NCBI RefSeq assembly: GCF_030527965.1
Contig: NZ_JAUMZU010000001.1
Span: forward strand, 1 to 64,000
DNA length: 64,000 bases
Source: Neisseria sp.
Lineage (GTDB): Bacteria; Pseudomonadota; Gammaproteobacteria; Burkholderiales; Neisseriaceae
Reading direction: 5' to 3'
In this document: piece after piece, positions 44,798 to 55,422 of the stretch
How the letters are laid out: the number at the start of each line of letters is the position of its first letter
Position numbering within the stretch: the first letter of the stretch is position 1
Translations under genes and position numbers: made by a program
Notes under the pieces: model-generated
Databases searched by the model: none
What the model was told of the DNA's origin: nothing
What the model saw: only the letters and a program-made list of their open reading frames with translations

Positions 44798-47383
44798 TTA
44801 AACTTTTACCGTTTCGGCGACATCGTTATACGTTTCGATTTCGTTGAAATTCATATAGCGGTAGATTTTATCGCCTTGCTCATTGATGATGCCGACATTG
44901 GCTTGATATTCTTCAACAGTAGGAATATAGCCGAGCTTGGAGCAGATGGCCGCCAGTTCTGCCGAACCGAGGTAAACAAAAGTATTTTTACCCAACCGGT
45001 TGGGGAAGTTGCGCGTTGAGGTGGACATTACAGTCGCTCCTTCGTGCACTTGCGCTTGGTTGCCCATACACAGCGAGCAGCCCGGCATTTCCATACGTGC
45101 ACCCGCGCGACCGAGTACGCCGTAATGCCCCTCATTGGATAATTCCTGCGCATCCATTTTGGTTGGCGGAGCCATCCACAGCCGAACCGGAATATCGCTT
45201 TTGCCTTCCAACAGTTTGGAAGCGGCGCGGAAGTGGCCGATGTTGGTCATGCATGAGCCGATAAACACTTCGTCGATCTTCGTGCCTGATTTTTCAGACA
45301 TGAAGCAAACATCGTCCGGATCGTTCGGGCAGGCGATAATCGGCTCTTTGATATCGTCCATATTGATTTCGATAACGGCTGCATATTCGGCATCTTTGTC
45401 GGCAGACAGCAGCTGCGGATTGGCCAGCCAAGCTTCCATCGCTTTGATGCGGCGCTCCAGTGTGCGCGGATCTTTATAGCCGTCGGCAATCATGTTTTTC
45501 ATCAACACAATGTTGGATTTCATGTATTCGATAATCGGCTCTTGATTCAGCTTCACGGTACAGCCCGCAGCCGAACGTTCAGCAGAAGCATCGGATAGCT
45601 CGAACGCCTGTTCCACTTTCAAATCAGGCAAGCCTTCGATTTCCAAGATTTTGCCGGAGAAAATGTTTTTCTTGCCCGCTTTTGCAACAGTGAGCAAACC
45701 CTGCTTGATGGCGTATAAAGGAATGGCGTTGACCAAATCGCGTAAAGTGACGCCGGGTTGCAGTTTGCCGGAGAAGCGTACCAATACGGACTCTGGCATA
45801 TCCAAAGGCATAACGCCTGTTGCAGCGGCAAATGCCACCAAACCGGAACCGGCAGGGAAAGAGATGCCGATAGGGAAACGGGTGTGCGAGTCGCCACCAG
45901 TGCCGACGGTATCGGGCAGCAGCAAACGGTTCAGCCATGAGTGAATCACACCATCGCCCGGGCGCAACGCAACACCGCCGCGGGTAGAAATAAATTCAGG
46001 CAATTCTTTATGGGTTTTGACATCCACCGGTTTTGGATAGGCGGCAGTATGACAGAACGACTGCATTACCAAATCGGCAGAGAAGCCCAAGCAAGCCAAA
46101 TCTTTTAACTCGTCGCGGGTCATCGGGCCGGTAGTATCTTGCGAGCCGACGGTAGTCATGCGGGGTTCGCAGTAAGTACCGGGGCGTACGCCTTGACCTT
46201 CGGGCAAGCCGCAGGCACGGCCGACCATTTTTTGTGCCAAGGTGAAGCCGGCATTGCTTTCGGCAGGTGCTTGAGGCAGGCGGAATTCGGTGGAAGCTGG
46301 CAAGCCTAATGCTTCGCGTGCTTTGGCGGTTAGGCCGCGTCCGATAATCAGATTGATACGGCCACCGGCTTGTACTTCATCCAGCAACACTTGTGATTTC
46401 AGCGTGAATTCGGCTATGGTTTCGCCGTCTTTCACGATTTTTCCTTCATAAGGCAGAATATCGACTACGTCGCCCATTTTCAGTTGTGATACATCCACTT
46501 CAATCGGCAATGCGCCGGAATCTTCTTGCGTATTGAAGAAAATCGGGGCAATTTTGCCGCCCAAGCAGACGCCGCCGTAGCGTTTGTTCGGCACGAATGG
46601 AATATCCAAACCGGTGTGCCAAATTACCGAGTTGGTGGCTGATTTACGCGAGGAACCGGTGCCGACCACGTCGCCGACATAAGCAACCGGATGGCCTTTG
46701 GCATTCAGTTCTTCCAATAGTTTGATCGGGCCGATTTCACCGGGTTTGTCGGGCGTGATGCCGTCGCGCGGGTTTTTCAGCATGGCCAGGGCATGCAAAG
46801 GAATGTCAGGGCGCGACCAAGCGTCCGGTGCGGGGGAAAGGTCGTCGGTATTAGTTTCGCCGTCAACTTTGAAAACGGTTACAGTAATTTTTTCAGGAAC
46901 TTTTTCGCGAGAGGTAAACCATTCGGCATCCGCCCATGATTTGAGCACGGCTTGGGCATGTTGGTTGCCTGCTTCGGCTTTTTCTTGCACATCATGGAAG
47001 GAATCGAACATCAGCAAGGTGTGTTTCAGGCCTTCTGCGGCGATGGGTGCGAGTTTTTCGTTATCCAGAAGTTCAATCAGGGGGTGGATGTTATAGCCGC
47101 CGAGCATGGTGCCTAAAAGCTTGGTTGCGTATTCGGGCGAGATAAGCGGGCTTTGCGCACTGCCTTCGGCAACGGCGGCAAGGAAAGAAGCTTTGACTTT
47201 CGATGCATCATCCACGCCGGGCGGAACGCGGTGGGCAAGTAGGTTGACCAGAAACTCCCCTTCGCCTGTGGGCGGGTTTTTCAGCAGTTCCACCAGATCG
47301 GCGGTTTGCTGTGCAGTTAGGGGAAGTGCGGGAATGCCGAGGGCTTCGCGCTCCGCGGCGGCTTTGCGATAGGCTTCTAACAT
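44798..47383 (-). CDS. acnB: Aconitate hydratase B
   Basis: 861 residues, full length. Converts citrate to isocitrate in the TCA cycle. It has the AcnB-specific domain order with the swivel domain near the N terminus (about 165-370; [17 protein letters not shown]) and then the catalytic core. Cluster cysteines: GCxx near [12 protein letters not shown], and [30 protein letters not shown] precedes ATG 47383. A hairpin lies in the leader. Single-gene transcript with two terminators. Confidence 0.96.
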   Translation of the reverse strand: MLEAYRKAAAEREALGIPALPLTAQQTADLVELLKNPPTGEGEFLVNLLAHRVPPGVDDASKVKASFLAAVAEGSAQSPLISPEYATKLLGTMLGGYNIHPLIELLDNEKLAPIAAEGLKHTLLMFDSFHDVQEKAEAGNQHAQAVLKSWADAEWFTSREKVPEKITVTVFKVDGETNTDDLSPAPDAWSRPDIPLHALAMLKNPRDGITPDKPGEIGPIKLLEELNAKGHPVAYVGDVVGTGSSRKSATNSVIWHTGLDIPFVPNKRYGGVCLGGKIAPIFFNTQEDSGALPIEVDVSQLKMGDVVDILPYEGKIVKDGETIAEFTLKSQVLLDEVQAGGRINLIIGRGLTAKAREALGLPASTEFRLPQAPAESNAGFTLAQKMVGRACGLPEGQGVRPGTYCEPRMTTVGSQDTTGPMTRDELKDLACLGFSADLVMQSFCHTAAYPKPVDVKTHKELPEFISTRGGVALRPGDGVIHSWLNRLLLPDTVGTGGDSHTRFPIGISFPAGSGLVAFAAATGVMPLDMPESVLVRFSGKLQPGVTLRDLVNAIPLYAIKQGLLTVAKAGKKNIFSGKILEIEGLPDLKVEQAFELSDASAERSAAGCTVKLNQEPIIEYMKSNIVLMKNMIADGYKDPRTLERRIKAMEAWLANPQLLSADKDAEYAAVIEINMDDIKEPIIACPNDPDDVCFMSEKSGTKIDEVFIGSCMTNIGHFRAASKLLEGKSDIPVRLWMAPPTKMDAQELSNEGHYGVLGRAGARMEMPGCSLCMGNQAQVHEGATVMSTSTRNFPNRLGKNTFVYLGSAELAAICSKLGYIPTVEEYQANVGIINEQGDKIYRYMNFNEIETYNDVAETVKV

Positions 47384-47419
47384 TATTGATTGTTCCTTTT
47401 ATATGTTTTTCTTCTGAAA

Positions 47420-47437
47420 CCGCATGTAGTCATGCGG
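47420..47437 (-). promoter_or_regulatory. Hairpin in the acnB leader
   Basis: CCGCATG (47420-47426), TAGT, CATGCGG (47431-47437): a perfect 7-bp hairpin 37 bases before the acnB start. It could be a leader structure; no known motif is recognised. Confidence 0.4.
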
Positions 47438-47644
47438 GCTTGATGGCTATCATAAACTAAATTGTATGAAACAGGAAGGGCTTCGGCGGTCTTGAAAAAA
47501 CGAGGAAATCATAATGATTGTTAGTGGTTTGCGGCTTTTAGGATTGTAGGTGTGCTTGCTTATTGTCGGTGTTTATAGTCGCTATAGTTTAGAGGGAGCA
47601 ATGCCTGTCTGAAAAAAGTTGCAGCGATTGTTACAGAAATGAAA

Positions 47645-47669
47645 ACAACCGCTTAAATTAAGCGGTTGT
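47645..47669 (-). terminator. Intrinsic terminator after the M48 genes
   Basis: ACAACCGCTTAA and TTAAGCGGTTGT around one base; on the minus strand TTTTCATTTC follows. Confidence 0.85.
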
Positions 47670-47683
47670 GAAGTTTGGCCGGG

Positions 47684-48505
47684 TTAGCGTTTTCTTTTGC
47701 TTTTCTCGTAAATCGGCATGACTTCGGGGAGCAGCCTGCGAAGATTGCTCATGCGCGTATCGTTGGAGGGGTGGGTAGACAGCAGGGAACCTGCGCCACC
47801 ATTACTGCCTTCGACGCGGTTCATTTTTTCCCAAACGGTCAGCGCGGATTGCGGGTTGTAACCGGCTTGGGCCATGAGGCGTAAGCCGCCTGCATCGGCT
47901 TCGTTTTCCTGTGTGCGGGAGAAGGGTTTGCTGATGCCGATGTCGCTGACCAAGCTGGTGCCTAGGCTGACAACGTCGCTGTTCACGCCGGTGGAGGATT
48001 GTAATAGTGAGCCGCCGATATTGGCCGCCAAGCCTGTCAGGACTTGTTGCCCGACGGCTTTTTTGCTGTGTTCGAGCAGGGCATGGGTCATTTCGTGGCC
48101 GATAACGGCGGCAATCTCGTCGTCGGTCAGGTTCAGCCGATCGACAATACCGGTGTAAACGGCCATTTTGCCGCCCGGCATGGCCCATGCGTTGATGTCG
48201 TTGGATTTGATAACGGTCATCTGCCATACGAAAGGCACGCCGGTGTGGTTGGCTTGGTTGGCGTAGGGCTTCAGCCGGTTGAATACGGCATGTACGCGGC
48301 GCGAGGTATTCGAGGTGTTGTCAATCAGCTTTTTGCTTTGGGCGGCGGAAACGACTTGGGTGTATTCTTTTGCTGCGGCAGCATTCAAGGTCGCGCTGTC
48401 GTAACCGACGGCATCGGCAACACCGGTACAGCCTGTTACGCTCATGCCGAGAGACATGTTAAGGCCGAGTGAAAGGAGCAAAGCAGAGGGAGATAGCTTC
48501 TTCAT
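47684..48505 (-). CDS. M48-family metallopeptidase lipoprotein (second of a tandem pair)
   Basis: 273 residues. A signal segment with a lipobox-like VTGC (about Cys26) is followed by an M48 domain with the zinc motif HEMTHALLEH (about 138-147) and the third-ligand region TQENEADAGGLRLM (about 197-210). It resembles LoiP/YcaL-type periplasmic proteases in outer-membrane quality control. It overlaps the upstream paralogue by 4 bases, so the pair is one operon from a local duplication. Confidence 0.88.
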   Translation of the reverse strand: MKKLSPSALLLSLGLNMSLGMSVTGCTGVADAVGYDSATLNAAAAKEYTQVVSAAQSKKLIDNTSNTSRRVHAVFNRLKPYANQANHTGVPFVWQMTVIKSNDINAWAMPGGKMAVYTGIVDRLNLTDDEIAAVIGHEMTHALLEHSKKAVGQQVLTGLAANIGGSLLQSSTGVNSDVVSLGTSLVSDIGISKPFSRTQENEADAGGLRLMAQAGYNPQSALTVWEKMNRVEGSNGGAGSLLSTHPSNDTRMSNLRRLLPEVMPIYEKSKRKR

Positions 48506-49359
48506 ATATCTGGATTCCTGTTTACCAAGGCATATTGATGCTTGTCTGAAATATCGGATGCCGAAGATTCAGAGCATGATTGGGGTTGGTAGGCTTTTAA
48601 AGCTTCGGGCAGCATTTTTTGCAGATTTTCCATTCGCCGTTTATTGGTTGGGTGGCTTGAGACGATGGCGGTTTTCAGATTGTCGTTGCTTTCAATCTTT
48701 TCCAGTTTCTGCCATAAGCTGACGGCGCCCTGCGGGTTGTAACCGGCTTGTGCCATCAGTTTCATCCCGCCTTCATCTGCCTGATTTTCCTGGCTGCGGG
48801 AATATGTCATTTTGACACCGTAATGCGTCAATACATCGGCACCGAGATTGGCGAAGCCGCCGCTTACGCCGGTTGTGGCTTGCAAGGCGATGCCGGTGGC
48901 TTGGCCTGCGATACGGGTTAAAACTTGCTGACCGGCTTTTTTCTTACCGTGTTCTTTTAAAGCGTGGGTCATTTCGTGACCGATAACGGCGGCAATTTCG
49001 TCATCGGTTAACTTAGGCAGATCGACCATGCCGGTATAAAACGCCATTTTGCCGCCGGGCATCGCCCATGCGTTTAGTTCTTTTGATTTGATAACGGTCA
49101 TTTGCCAGTCGAAAGGCGTGCCGGTTTGGTTGGCACGTTCTGCATAAGGTTTCATACACTCGAAAATGTGCTGAATGCGATGAGCCGTTTCGGATTCTGT
49201 GTCGACCAGATATCGCCCGTCGGCAATCCGCATCATTTGCCGATATTGTTTGGCTGAAGCTTGATTCAATGCTGCGGTATTGTAACCGGCCATTTCCGCT
49301 ACTGCGGTGCAGCCGCCGAGGATGAGCAGAATGGCCGACTGTAGGACGGTTTTTTTCAT
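48502..49359 (-). CDS. M48-family metallopeptidase lipoprotein (first of a tandem pair)
   Basis: 285 residues, clearly paralogous to the downstream gene: LILGGC lipobox (Cys17), HEMTHALKEHGKKKAGQQVLT, SQENQADEGGMKLMAQAGYNPQGA. Differences lie mainly in the C-terminal ~35 residues (QSCSESSASDISDKHQYALVNRNPDI), where a TGCTTGTCTGAA uptake variant lies in the frame. Periplasmic protease role by family. Confidence 0.88.
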   Translation of the reverse strand: MKKTVLQSAILLILGGCTAVAEMAGYNTAALNQASAKQYRQMMRIADGRYLVDTESETAHRIQHIFECMKPYAERANQTGTPFDWQMTVIKSKELNAWAMPGGKMAFYTGMVDLPKLTDDEIAAVIGHEMTHALKEHGKKKAGQQVLTRIAGQATGIALQATTGVSGGFANLGADVLTHYGVKMTYSRSQENQADEGGMKLMAQAGYNPQGAVSLWQKLEKIESNDNLKTAIVSSHPTNKRRMENLQKMLPEALKAYQPQSCSESSASDISDKHQYALVNRNPDI

Positions 49360-49543
49360 AAATACGGGTGGGTTTCAAGTTCTGAATACAGCAGCATTAA
49401 GCTGCTATCGGTGTTTTGTATTATGCAAACGAGGCATACCTGATGAGGGTAAATAGTTCAGGTGCATAACGCCGATTAAATCAAAACTAGCATAGGTTTG
49501 GTATTTTTCCTATATTTTTTTGATAAGAGGTTATTTGGGCGGA

Positions 49544-50233
49544 TTACATTTGAATCGAGCCGCTTACGGTCTGCACCACTTCTTCCGTTCCGGAATTGTC
49601 ACCACTCATTTGCGGCGCTGCTTCGCTTACAGAGGCATTTAGCGCGCGCGCTTTTAAGTTTAAATTGGGCGTGTGGAAAGTGTCGAATTGGCTGTCAATT
49701 TTGATATTAACGATTTTATAGCCTTTAAACCCCATGGTCTCACTGATGAATTTGGCGCGGGCTTGGAAATTTTTCAAGGCTTCTCGGCTGAGCTCGTTGA
49801 TGGTTTTGCTGCGTTTTTCCGGTGATACGGAAAAGCCCATATTCTGTACGGAGGCTTCGTTTTGGCTGGCAGCGATTAGTTTGTTTAATGCTTGAAAGTT
49901 TTTGCTTTGTACGTTGACGTAAGCGCTGTCGTGCCAGCCGATAATTTTCCCTTTTTCGTTGTAATGGGGGCGTGTGTTGCGGTTGGTTGACGAGCTTTTA
50001 AATTCGCGGTTGGCCGCAATACGGGCGGTTAGGGCATTGAGGCGCGTGGTGGTTTGGTTACTGACTTGTTGACGGTCGCGGCCTTCCTCTTCAATGGCGA
50101 AAGTAACGTTCATCACGTCGTTTTCGATGGTGGTTCGGGCGCTTTCGGAGAAAGAAACCACATTATAATTTAAAGGTTCTGCCAGTACGGGGGCTGTAAA
50201 GAGGGCTAACGTAAATAAGATGGTTTTGCGCAT
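49544..50233 (-). CDS. SIMPL-domain (DUF541) periplasmic protein
   Basis: 229 residues from ATG 50233 (MRKTILFTLALFTAPVLA signal peptide), preceded by GGAGACGAT; the open frame further upstream is not needed. SIMPL/DUF541 domain: YNVVSFSESARTTIENDVMNVTFAIEEEGRD at the start, and FSVSPEKRSKTINELSREALKNFQARAKFI. Family function is poorly known, with links to oxidative stress. Single gene. Confidence 0.85.
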   Translation of the reverse strand: MRKTILFTLALFTAPVLAEPLNYNVVSFSESARTTIENDVMNVTFAIEEEGRDRQQVSNQTTTRLNALTARIAANREFKSSSTNRNTRPHYNEKGKIIGWHDSAYVNVQSKNFQALNKLIAASQNEASVQNMGFSVSPEKRSKTINELSREALKNFQARAKFISETMGFKGYKIVNIKIDSQFDTFHTPNLNLKARALNASVSEAAPQMSGDNSGTEEVVQTVSGSIQM

Positions 50234-50408
50234 ATCGTCTCCAATATTGATCGGGTTGATTCGGATATTCTGTTGAAAGGCATCATGCCTGTCGGAAAAA
50301 ATAATGGGTAATTTGATGTAAGGTCTTGTCAAGAAAGCTGCTTCGCAGTATAACAGAATAGATATGGCAATTAATCAATTTTCATTGTAACAGCTTAAGG
50401 TAGTGATC

Positions 50409-51602
50409 ATGTTTTTTAATAAAATCGAAGCAGCACCCGCCGATCCGATTCTGGGTTTGGGCGAGGCGTTTAAAGCCGAAACACGGGCAGGCAGAGTAAA
50501 CTTGGGTATCGGCGTTTATAAAGATGCTCAGGGCAATACGCCGATTGTCAAAGCGGTAAAAGAGGCGGAGAAACGCTTGCTGGAAACCGAAAATACCAAA
50601 AATTATCTGACGATTGACGGTGTGGCCGATTATAACGCGCAAACACAAGTATTATTATTCGGCGCTGATAGTGAAATCATTGCTTCCAAACGGGCGAAAA
50701 CCGCACAGAGCTTGGGTGGTACGGGTGCTTTGCGCGTGGCGGCCGAATTTATCAAGCGTCAAACCGGCGCTCAAAACATTTGGATTTCTGCTCCTACCTG
50801 GCCAAATCACAATGCTATTTTCAAAGCCGTCGGCATGAATATCCGTGATTATCGCTATTATGATAAGGCTACTCACAGTTTGGATTGGGACGGACTGATT
50901 GCAGACTTGAGCCAAGCGGGCGAGGGCGATGTGGTGCTGTTGCACGGTTGCTGCCACAATCCGACCGGTATTGATCCTACCGCCGAGCAATGGGAAACCT
51001 TGGCCAAAATGTCGGCGGAAAAAGGCTGGTTGCCGCTATTTGATTTTGCTTATCAGGGTTTTGCCAACGGCTTGGAAGAAGATGCTTACGGTTTGCGCGC
51101 CTTTGCCAAGTTAAACAAAGAATTGTTGGTTGCCAGCTCGTATTCGAAGAATTTCGGTATGTATAACGAACGCGTAGGTGCGTTTACTTTGGTGGCTGCC
51201 GATGCGGAAACGGCCAATCGCGCGTTCAGCCAGGTAAAAGCGATTATCCGCACGCTTTATTCCAATCCTGCCTCGCACGGCGGTGCTACGGTGGCCTTGG
51301 TGTTGAAAGACTCGGCTTTGAAAGCACAATGGATTGCCGAATTGGATGAGATGCGTGCCCGCATTAAAGAAATGCGCCAGCAGTTTGTGGATTTGCTGAA
51401 AGAATACGGTGCCAAACAAGATTTCGGCTTTATCGTGAAGCAAAACGGTATGTTTTCATTTTCAGGTTTGACGCCCGAGCAGGTTGATCGTTTGAAAGAC
51501 GAATTTGCCATTTATGCCGTGCGCAGCGGTCGTATCAACGTAGCAGGCATTACGGCCGATAACATCCGTTATTTGTGCGAGAGCATTGTGAAAGTGTTGT
51601 AA
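50409..51602 (+). CDS. tyrB: Aromatic/aspartate aminotransferase (class I)
   Basis: 397 residues from ATG 50409 ([21 protein letters not shown]); GTG 50403 would add two. A PLP-dependent class I aminotransferase of the AspC/TyrB group: [11 protein letters not shown], and the PLP lysine in [17 protein letters not shown], with [11 protein letters not shown] near the end. It is TyrB- or AspC-like; sequence alone does not settle which, so the symbol is tentative. Terminator follows. Confidence 0.88.
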   Translation: MFFNKIEAAPADPILGLGEAFKAETRAGRVNLGIGVYKDAQGNTPIVKAVKEAEKRLLETENTKNYLTIDGVADYNAQTQVLLFGADSEIIASKRAKTAQSLGGTGALRVAAEFIKRQTGAQNIWISAPTWPNHNAIFKAVGMNIRDYRYYDKATHSLDWDGLIADLSQAGEGDVVLLHGCCHNPTGIDPTAEQWETLAKMSAEKGWLPLFDFAYQGFANGLEEDAYGLRAFAKLNKELLVASSYSKNFGMYNERVGAFTLVAADAETANRAFSQVKAIIRTLYSNPASHGGATVALVLKDSALKAQWIAELDEMRARIKEMRQQFVDLLKEYGAKQDFGFIVKQNGMFSFSGLTPEQVDRLKDEFAIYAVRSGRINVAGITADNIRYLCESIVKVL

Positions 51603-51622
51603 ATCAAATTTTCATATTTAGA

Positions 51623-51656
51623 AAAGCCTGTCTGAAAATGTTCAGACAGGCTTTTT
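51623..51656. terminator. Paired uptake sequences between the aminotransferase and the small gene
   Basis: AAAAGCCTGTCTGAA and its reverse complement around AATG, T-run after; convergent genes on both sides. Confidence 0.85.
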
Positions 51657-51679
51657 TCTTGATTTGATGAGGTAGGGTA

Positions 51680-51910
51680 TTAGTTGCTGGAAGAATCCGA
51701 TTTTTGCTGAGTTTGAGAAGTTTGAAACAAAGGCGCTTTGTTTTTCTCATACTCTTTCTGCTTCTCGCTATTTTTGAATTTCACTTCAAACATTTCGGAG
51801 CGGCTGAATGTTTTGCTGATTTTTTCTTCCATTCCCGGTGTGCTCTGTACCCAATATAGAGCGGCGATGGGAAGACCTACAAGTAGTAAAACCGTTTTGC
51901 TGATTTGCAT
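51680..51910 (-). CDS. Small single-helix membrane protein, unknown
   Basis: 76 residues: one membrane helix (TVLLLVGLPIAALYWVQ, about 5-21), then a charged Lys/Glu-rich part and a Ser/Gln tail. No family recognised. It has a terminator just downstream and codon use like its neighbours, so it may be a real gene, but support is modest. Confidence 0.5.
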   Translation of the reverse strand: MQISKTVLLLVGLPIAALYWVQSTPGMEEKISKTFSRSEMFEVKFKNSEKQKEYEKNKAPLFQTSQTQQKSDSSSN

Positions 51911-52004
51911 GTTGTATTCTCTATTAGTGATTATTGTGTGATTATTTTAAACAGAGAGATTTACCCGGTTAGGACTTTTTCGATAAGCGAGCCGTATTGA
52001 GGAT

Positions 52005-53459
52005 TCAACGGTTTCTGCTTTTAAAATGCCTGATTTGTTTGGCGGCGTTGAAGCAGGTGCCCAGCCCGCCGAATATCAGTAAAAACAGCAGCGGCCACAC
52101 TAAAATTTGTGGAAAAAACCATAATAAAGCGGCGATGAATAGAAAAACTGTGCCGATGGCCAGATAAGCCCACGCTTCGCTTTGATCGACCAATCGGGTT
52201 TGTGCGATGTTGTTATCAAACACATAACTTAACTGCATGACTTGGCGCATCATGCCTTTCATCTGGCCGCGGTGTAGCATTTTTGCATTTCGATAAATTG
52301 GGCTGCGTTCGGCGTTGGGTTTGACGCGTGCTTTGGGATCGAGCACCACTTCGGTGGCGCTTTCCAAATCTTGCAAGAAAATGCGTTCGAGCTGGTATAC
52401 CGTTGCCGGGTCTTCGATGGAAACGTCGAGTTCCCGATTGGCATACCAGCTTGAGAGATTGAGATTGGTACTGCCTACGCGCGCCCATTGGCCGTCAATC
52501 AATGCGCTTTTGGCGTGAATCATAGTGCCGTTCCATTCGAATACGCGTACGCCGGCTTCCAGAAGCTGCCGGTATTGGGTGCGTGAAACGGTGCCTATCC
52601 ATTTGATATCGGAAGTGCGGGGAACCAGAATCCGTACGTCGACCCCGGCGTTGGCGGCATTGACCAGTGCTTGAACATACATGCGGGTCGGCATGAAATA
52701 GGCGTCGGTAATCCAGATATTTTGCTGCGCAAGGCTGATAACGCTTAAATCAAGCCGGATGGTATTGGTATTGGCCGGTGTGGTGGCCAATATGCGTGCG
52801 CAGGAACTGCCGGCGGGCTGGCTTTCGCCGTGTTCGTAATTGCGCAGGTTTGCCGGCATTTTCCCGCCTTGGGAAACCAGTGTGTCTTCAAATGCGGCCA
52901 GAATGTCTTCTACAACCGGCCCTTGCAGCTGCAAACCTGTGTCGCGCCAAACCGAGATGCCGCGGGCAGGGTTGCCTTGCCAAGCCGAGGAAATACATAA
53001 ACCGCTGACGAAGGCGGTGTGTTCGTCGATAACGATGGATTTTCTATGGTTGCGCGACAAGATGCTCAAACCGCCGAACCAGCCGGGCGGGTTATAGCTT
53101 CTCACTTCGGCGCCCGCTTCGATAAGCGGCTTGAAAAAGCCGCGCAGGTGGGCGTTGATGGAACCGAGCCAATCGTATACCAGCGCAACGGCAACGCCTT
53201 CGGCTAGTTTTTCGAGCAATATTTGGCGGATGGTTTTGCCGAATTCATCCGGTGCGAAAATATACATTTCAATGCAGATGCTTTCTCGGGCGGAGCGTAA
53301 GGCGGCTTCCCATGCGGGGAAATTTTCGGTGCTGTCGAGCAACACGGTGATTTCGTTGCTGCAACTGGGGCGTGCACCGGAAGCGCGGCGTATCATTTGC
53401 TCTATTAGCGAATTCGGGTTGGCAAGGTTGTCGGGAGCAGAAGAAGATTGGGTGTTCAT
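52005..53459 (-). CDS. Phospholipase D-type cardiolipin synthase
   Basis: 484 residues with two HKD motifs: NHRKSIVIDEH (near residue 137) and IHAKSALIDGQWARVGSTNLNLSS (near 312-335). It would join phosphatidylglycerol molecules to cardiolipin. Unusually, the two membrane helices are at the C terminus (about 425-465), while ClsA carries them at the N terminus; ClsB/ClsC-like forms differ too. Single gene after mnmC on the same strand, separated by a terminator. Confidence 0.87.
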   Translation of the reverse strand: MNTQSSSAPDNLANPNSLIEQMIRRASGARPSCSNEITVLLDSTENFPAWEAALRSARESICIEMYIFAPDEFGKTIRQILLEKLAEGVAVALVYDWLGSINAHLRGFFKPLIEAGAEVRSYNPPGWFGGLSILSRNHRKSIVIDEHTAFVSGLCISSAWQGNPARGISVWRDTGLQLQGPVVEDILAAFEDTLVSQGGKMPANLRNYEHGESQPAGSSCARILATTPANTNTIRLDLSVISLAQQNIWITDAYFMPTRMYVQALVNAANAGVDVRILVPRTSDIKWIGTVSRTQYRQLLEAGVRVFEWNGTMIHAKSALIDGQWARVGSTNLNLSSWYANRELDVSIEDPATVYQLERIFLQDLESATEVVLDPKARVKPNAERSPIYRNAKMLHRGQMKGMMRQVMQLSYVFDNNIAQTRLVDQSEAWAYLAIGTVFLFIAALLWFFPQILVWPLLFLLIFGGLGTCFNAAKQIRHFKSRNR

Positions 53460-53506
53460 GGGGCGTTGGAGGGTGGGGTTGCCGGTTTTGCGGGTGGTTA
53501 ATCGGA

Positions 53507-53534
53507 TGCCTGTCTGAAAACTTTTCAGACAGGC
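53507..53534 (-). terminator. Paired uptake sequences after mnmC
   Basis: TGCCTGTCTGAAAA and TTTTCAGACAGGC with a one-base loop. Confidence 0.75.
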
Positions 53535-53570
53535 TTTTGTTTGACAGAGGTTGGTTGGAAAAGTTTTGGT

Positions 53571-55277
53571 TCAGGGTGATTCTGTTTTGGTGGGCGTTGA
53601 GTATAAGGTGCCGCGGGCAATGGCGCGAATGATGAAGCGGTTGGGGTGCAGTGCTTGGCGGATGCGTCGGGATAGTGGGTTAGGTAGCCCTAGAATTTCG
53701 GCGGCCAAACTGTCGGCGCAAATCGGTGCGCTGGAGAGGCCGCGGCTGCCGTGGGCGGTGTTGATATAAACGCCGGGCAGATAAGGGCAGGCGGCGGTTA
53801 AAGGATATTTGCGGTCGAGTGCGAGCCGGGCGTACAACGGCTGCATGGCGGCGGCATCGCCCAAGGCGCCGACAACCGGTAAATGGTCGCTGGTGTCGCA
53901 GCGCAAGGCGGCATGGCCGCGGAGGTTATGCCTGTCTGAAAGCAGGCTGCGGGCGAGTTCGGGATGCAGGCGGCCCAACGCTTGCCGGTTGGCTTGCTCT
54001 TCTGTTTCGCGCCAGTCGCTGGCGGAATCGTGTTGGATAAAAGTGGCGCCGTAGCAATGAATGCCTTGCCATGCGGGCGCGAGATAGCTGTCGCCGGAGA
54101 GGGCGATGCGCAGATTTTCAGACAGGCTGGTGGCGGGTGCCAGCGAGGTTTGGCCGCGTACCAACCGGAAAGGCAGGATGTTTAGCGGCGGCAGGGCGGC
54201 GCTGTCGGCTCCGGTGCAATAGATGATGCAATCGGCTTCGATTATATCGTTGGGTGTGGTTAATTGCCAGTGGCTGCCGGTGTGTTGTGCGGTTTGCAAC
54301 GGGGAGAAGTTATGCAGCGTGATGTTGGGATGCTTGAACAGGGCGGCGACCAAAGCGGGCGGATGCAGCCATACGCCTTGTGGCCAGAATAAGCCTTCTT
54401 CGTTTAAATCGATGCCGGCGGCAGCAGATGCTTCTGCGGCTGAAACACTGTGATAAAGATGGTTATGATGGGTTTGGCGGCTGAGCAAAGTGTTGCGCTG
54501 CTGTTCTGCCGGCTCATGATTGAGGTGCAATACGCCGGCGCCGCCCCAGCTGGTTTGCTTGGGCAGCAGGCGTTCCAGCAAACGGCGGGTGTGGCCGTAT
54601 CCGCAGAGGAGTAATTCGGTTTGCTCGGTATCGTGCGGCGATATGCGGGTGTAGAGCAAGCCTTGCCGGTTGCCGGAGGCAGCTTCTGCGGGTCGGGCGC
54701 TTTCTAAAACACAGACTTGCACACCGCGCTCGGCTAAAGCGCGTGCGGTTGCTGCGCCGGCAATGCCTGCGCCGATAATCGCAGCGCGTTGCGGCTTGGG
54801 TCGGCAGGGTGGTATGAACCACGGCTTTTGGGCGACCGCTTCGGTTTGGGGCAAGGCCGTGGTTTGCCAGATTGGCGCTTGCGGAAAATATTCGTGCAGA
54901 CGGTGCGCTGCTTCGGGCGGCATCAACCAGAGTTCGGTATCGGGCAGAATGTCGCGCAAAACGTTGGCGCCGGCAAACTGCAGGCAGCCAAACGCGTTTT
55001 GCAGGCGGTGCCGCAATGTTTTTTCTGCCTGAGTGGCATTTTCAGACAGGCTTAGTGCAGGAATGGTTTTATTCGGCAGACAAATGGCGATGAGACCGTA
55101 TTGCTTCGCCGTATCAAGTAGCGTTTGTAACGGCGGAAAATGGTTGAAGGCGGCAATCATGGTATTCAGACAGGCATTATCAAGCAGCATATTATCGTTA
55201 TCCGAGTGAGAAATATAAAGGAAAATCGGCAATGCCTGTCTGAAAATCTCGGGTGACGCGCAAAAAGCAGTTTCCAT
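53571..55277 (-). CDS. mnmC: MnmC oxidase part (FAD-dependent cmnm5s2U34 tRNA oxidoreductase)
   Basis: 568 residues. The FAD-binding DAO domain starts near residue 167 (AAIIGAGIAGAATARALAERG) and carries the MnmC end YINTAHGSRGLSSAP. In E. coli MnmC also has an N-terminal methyltransferase domain; the ~165 residues before the DAO domain here show no AdoMet motif, so only the oxidase step (removal of the carboxymethyl group) is expected. Five uptake sequences lie inside the frame (53929, 54117, 55041, 55165, 55233). The exact start is uncertain; ATG 55193 or further inside is possible. Confidence 0.85.
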   Translation of the reverse strand: METAFCASPEIFRQALPIFLYISHSDNDNMLLDNACLNTMIAAFNHFPPLQTLLDTAKQYGLIAICLPNKTIPALSLSENATQAEKTLRHRLQNAFGCLQFAGANVLRDILPDTELWLMPPEAAHRLHEYFPQAPIWQTTALPQTEAVAQKPWFIPPCRPKPQRAAIIGAGIAGAATARALAERGVQVCVLESARPAEAASGNRQGLLYTRISPHDTEQTELLLCGYGHTRRLLERLLPKQTSWGGAGVLHLNHEPAEQQRNTLLSRQTHHNHLYHSVSAAEASAAAGIDLNEEGLFWPQGVWLHPPALVAALFKHPNITLHNFSPLQTAQHTGSHWQLTTPNDIIEADCIIYCTGADSAALPPLNILPFRLVRGQTSLAPATSLSENLRIALSGDSYLAPAWQGIHCYGATFIQHDSASDWRETEEQANRQALGRLHPELARSLLSDRHNLRGHAALRCDTSDHLPVVGALGDAAAMQPLYARLALDRKYPLTAACPYLPGVYINTAHGSRGLSSAPICADSLAAEILGLPNPLSRRIRQALHPNRFIIRAIARGTLYSTPTKTESP

Positions 55278-55422
55278 ACCGCTGCTTTTTATTATATATT
55301 CCAGCTCAGCGGCTACGGCCGACTACACGAATTCCACATTGCCCGGATAAACCTTTTCCATCCGCGCTTTTTTCTGACACCAAAATAAGGTTGATGCCTT
55401 TGCCAACACAAGGAGAACAATT

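Larger units (their letters stand above)
47384..47683. other. 300-bp gap with the acnB leader
   Basis: Gene-free between acnB and the M48 gene pair. It holds the acnB promoter/leader region with a hairpin at 47420-47437, one single uptake sequence near 47,604, and the terminator of the M48 genes at 47645-47669. I see no open frame of note. Confidence 0.6.
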
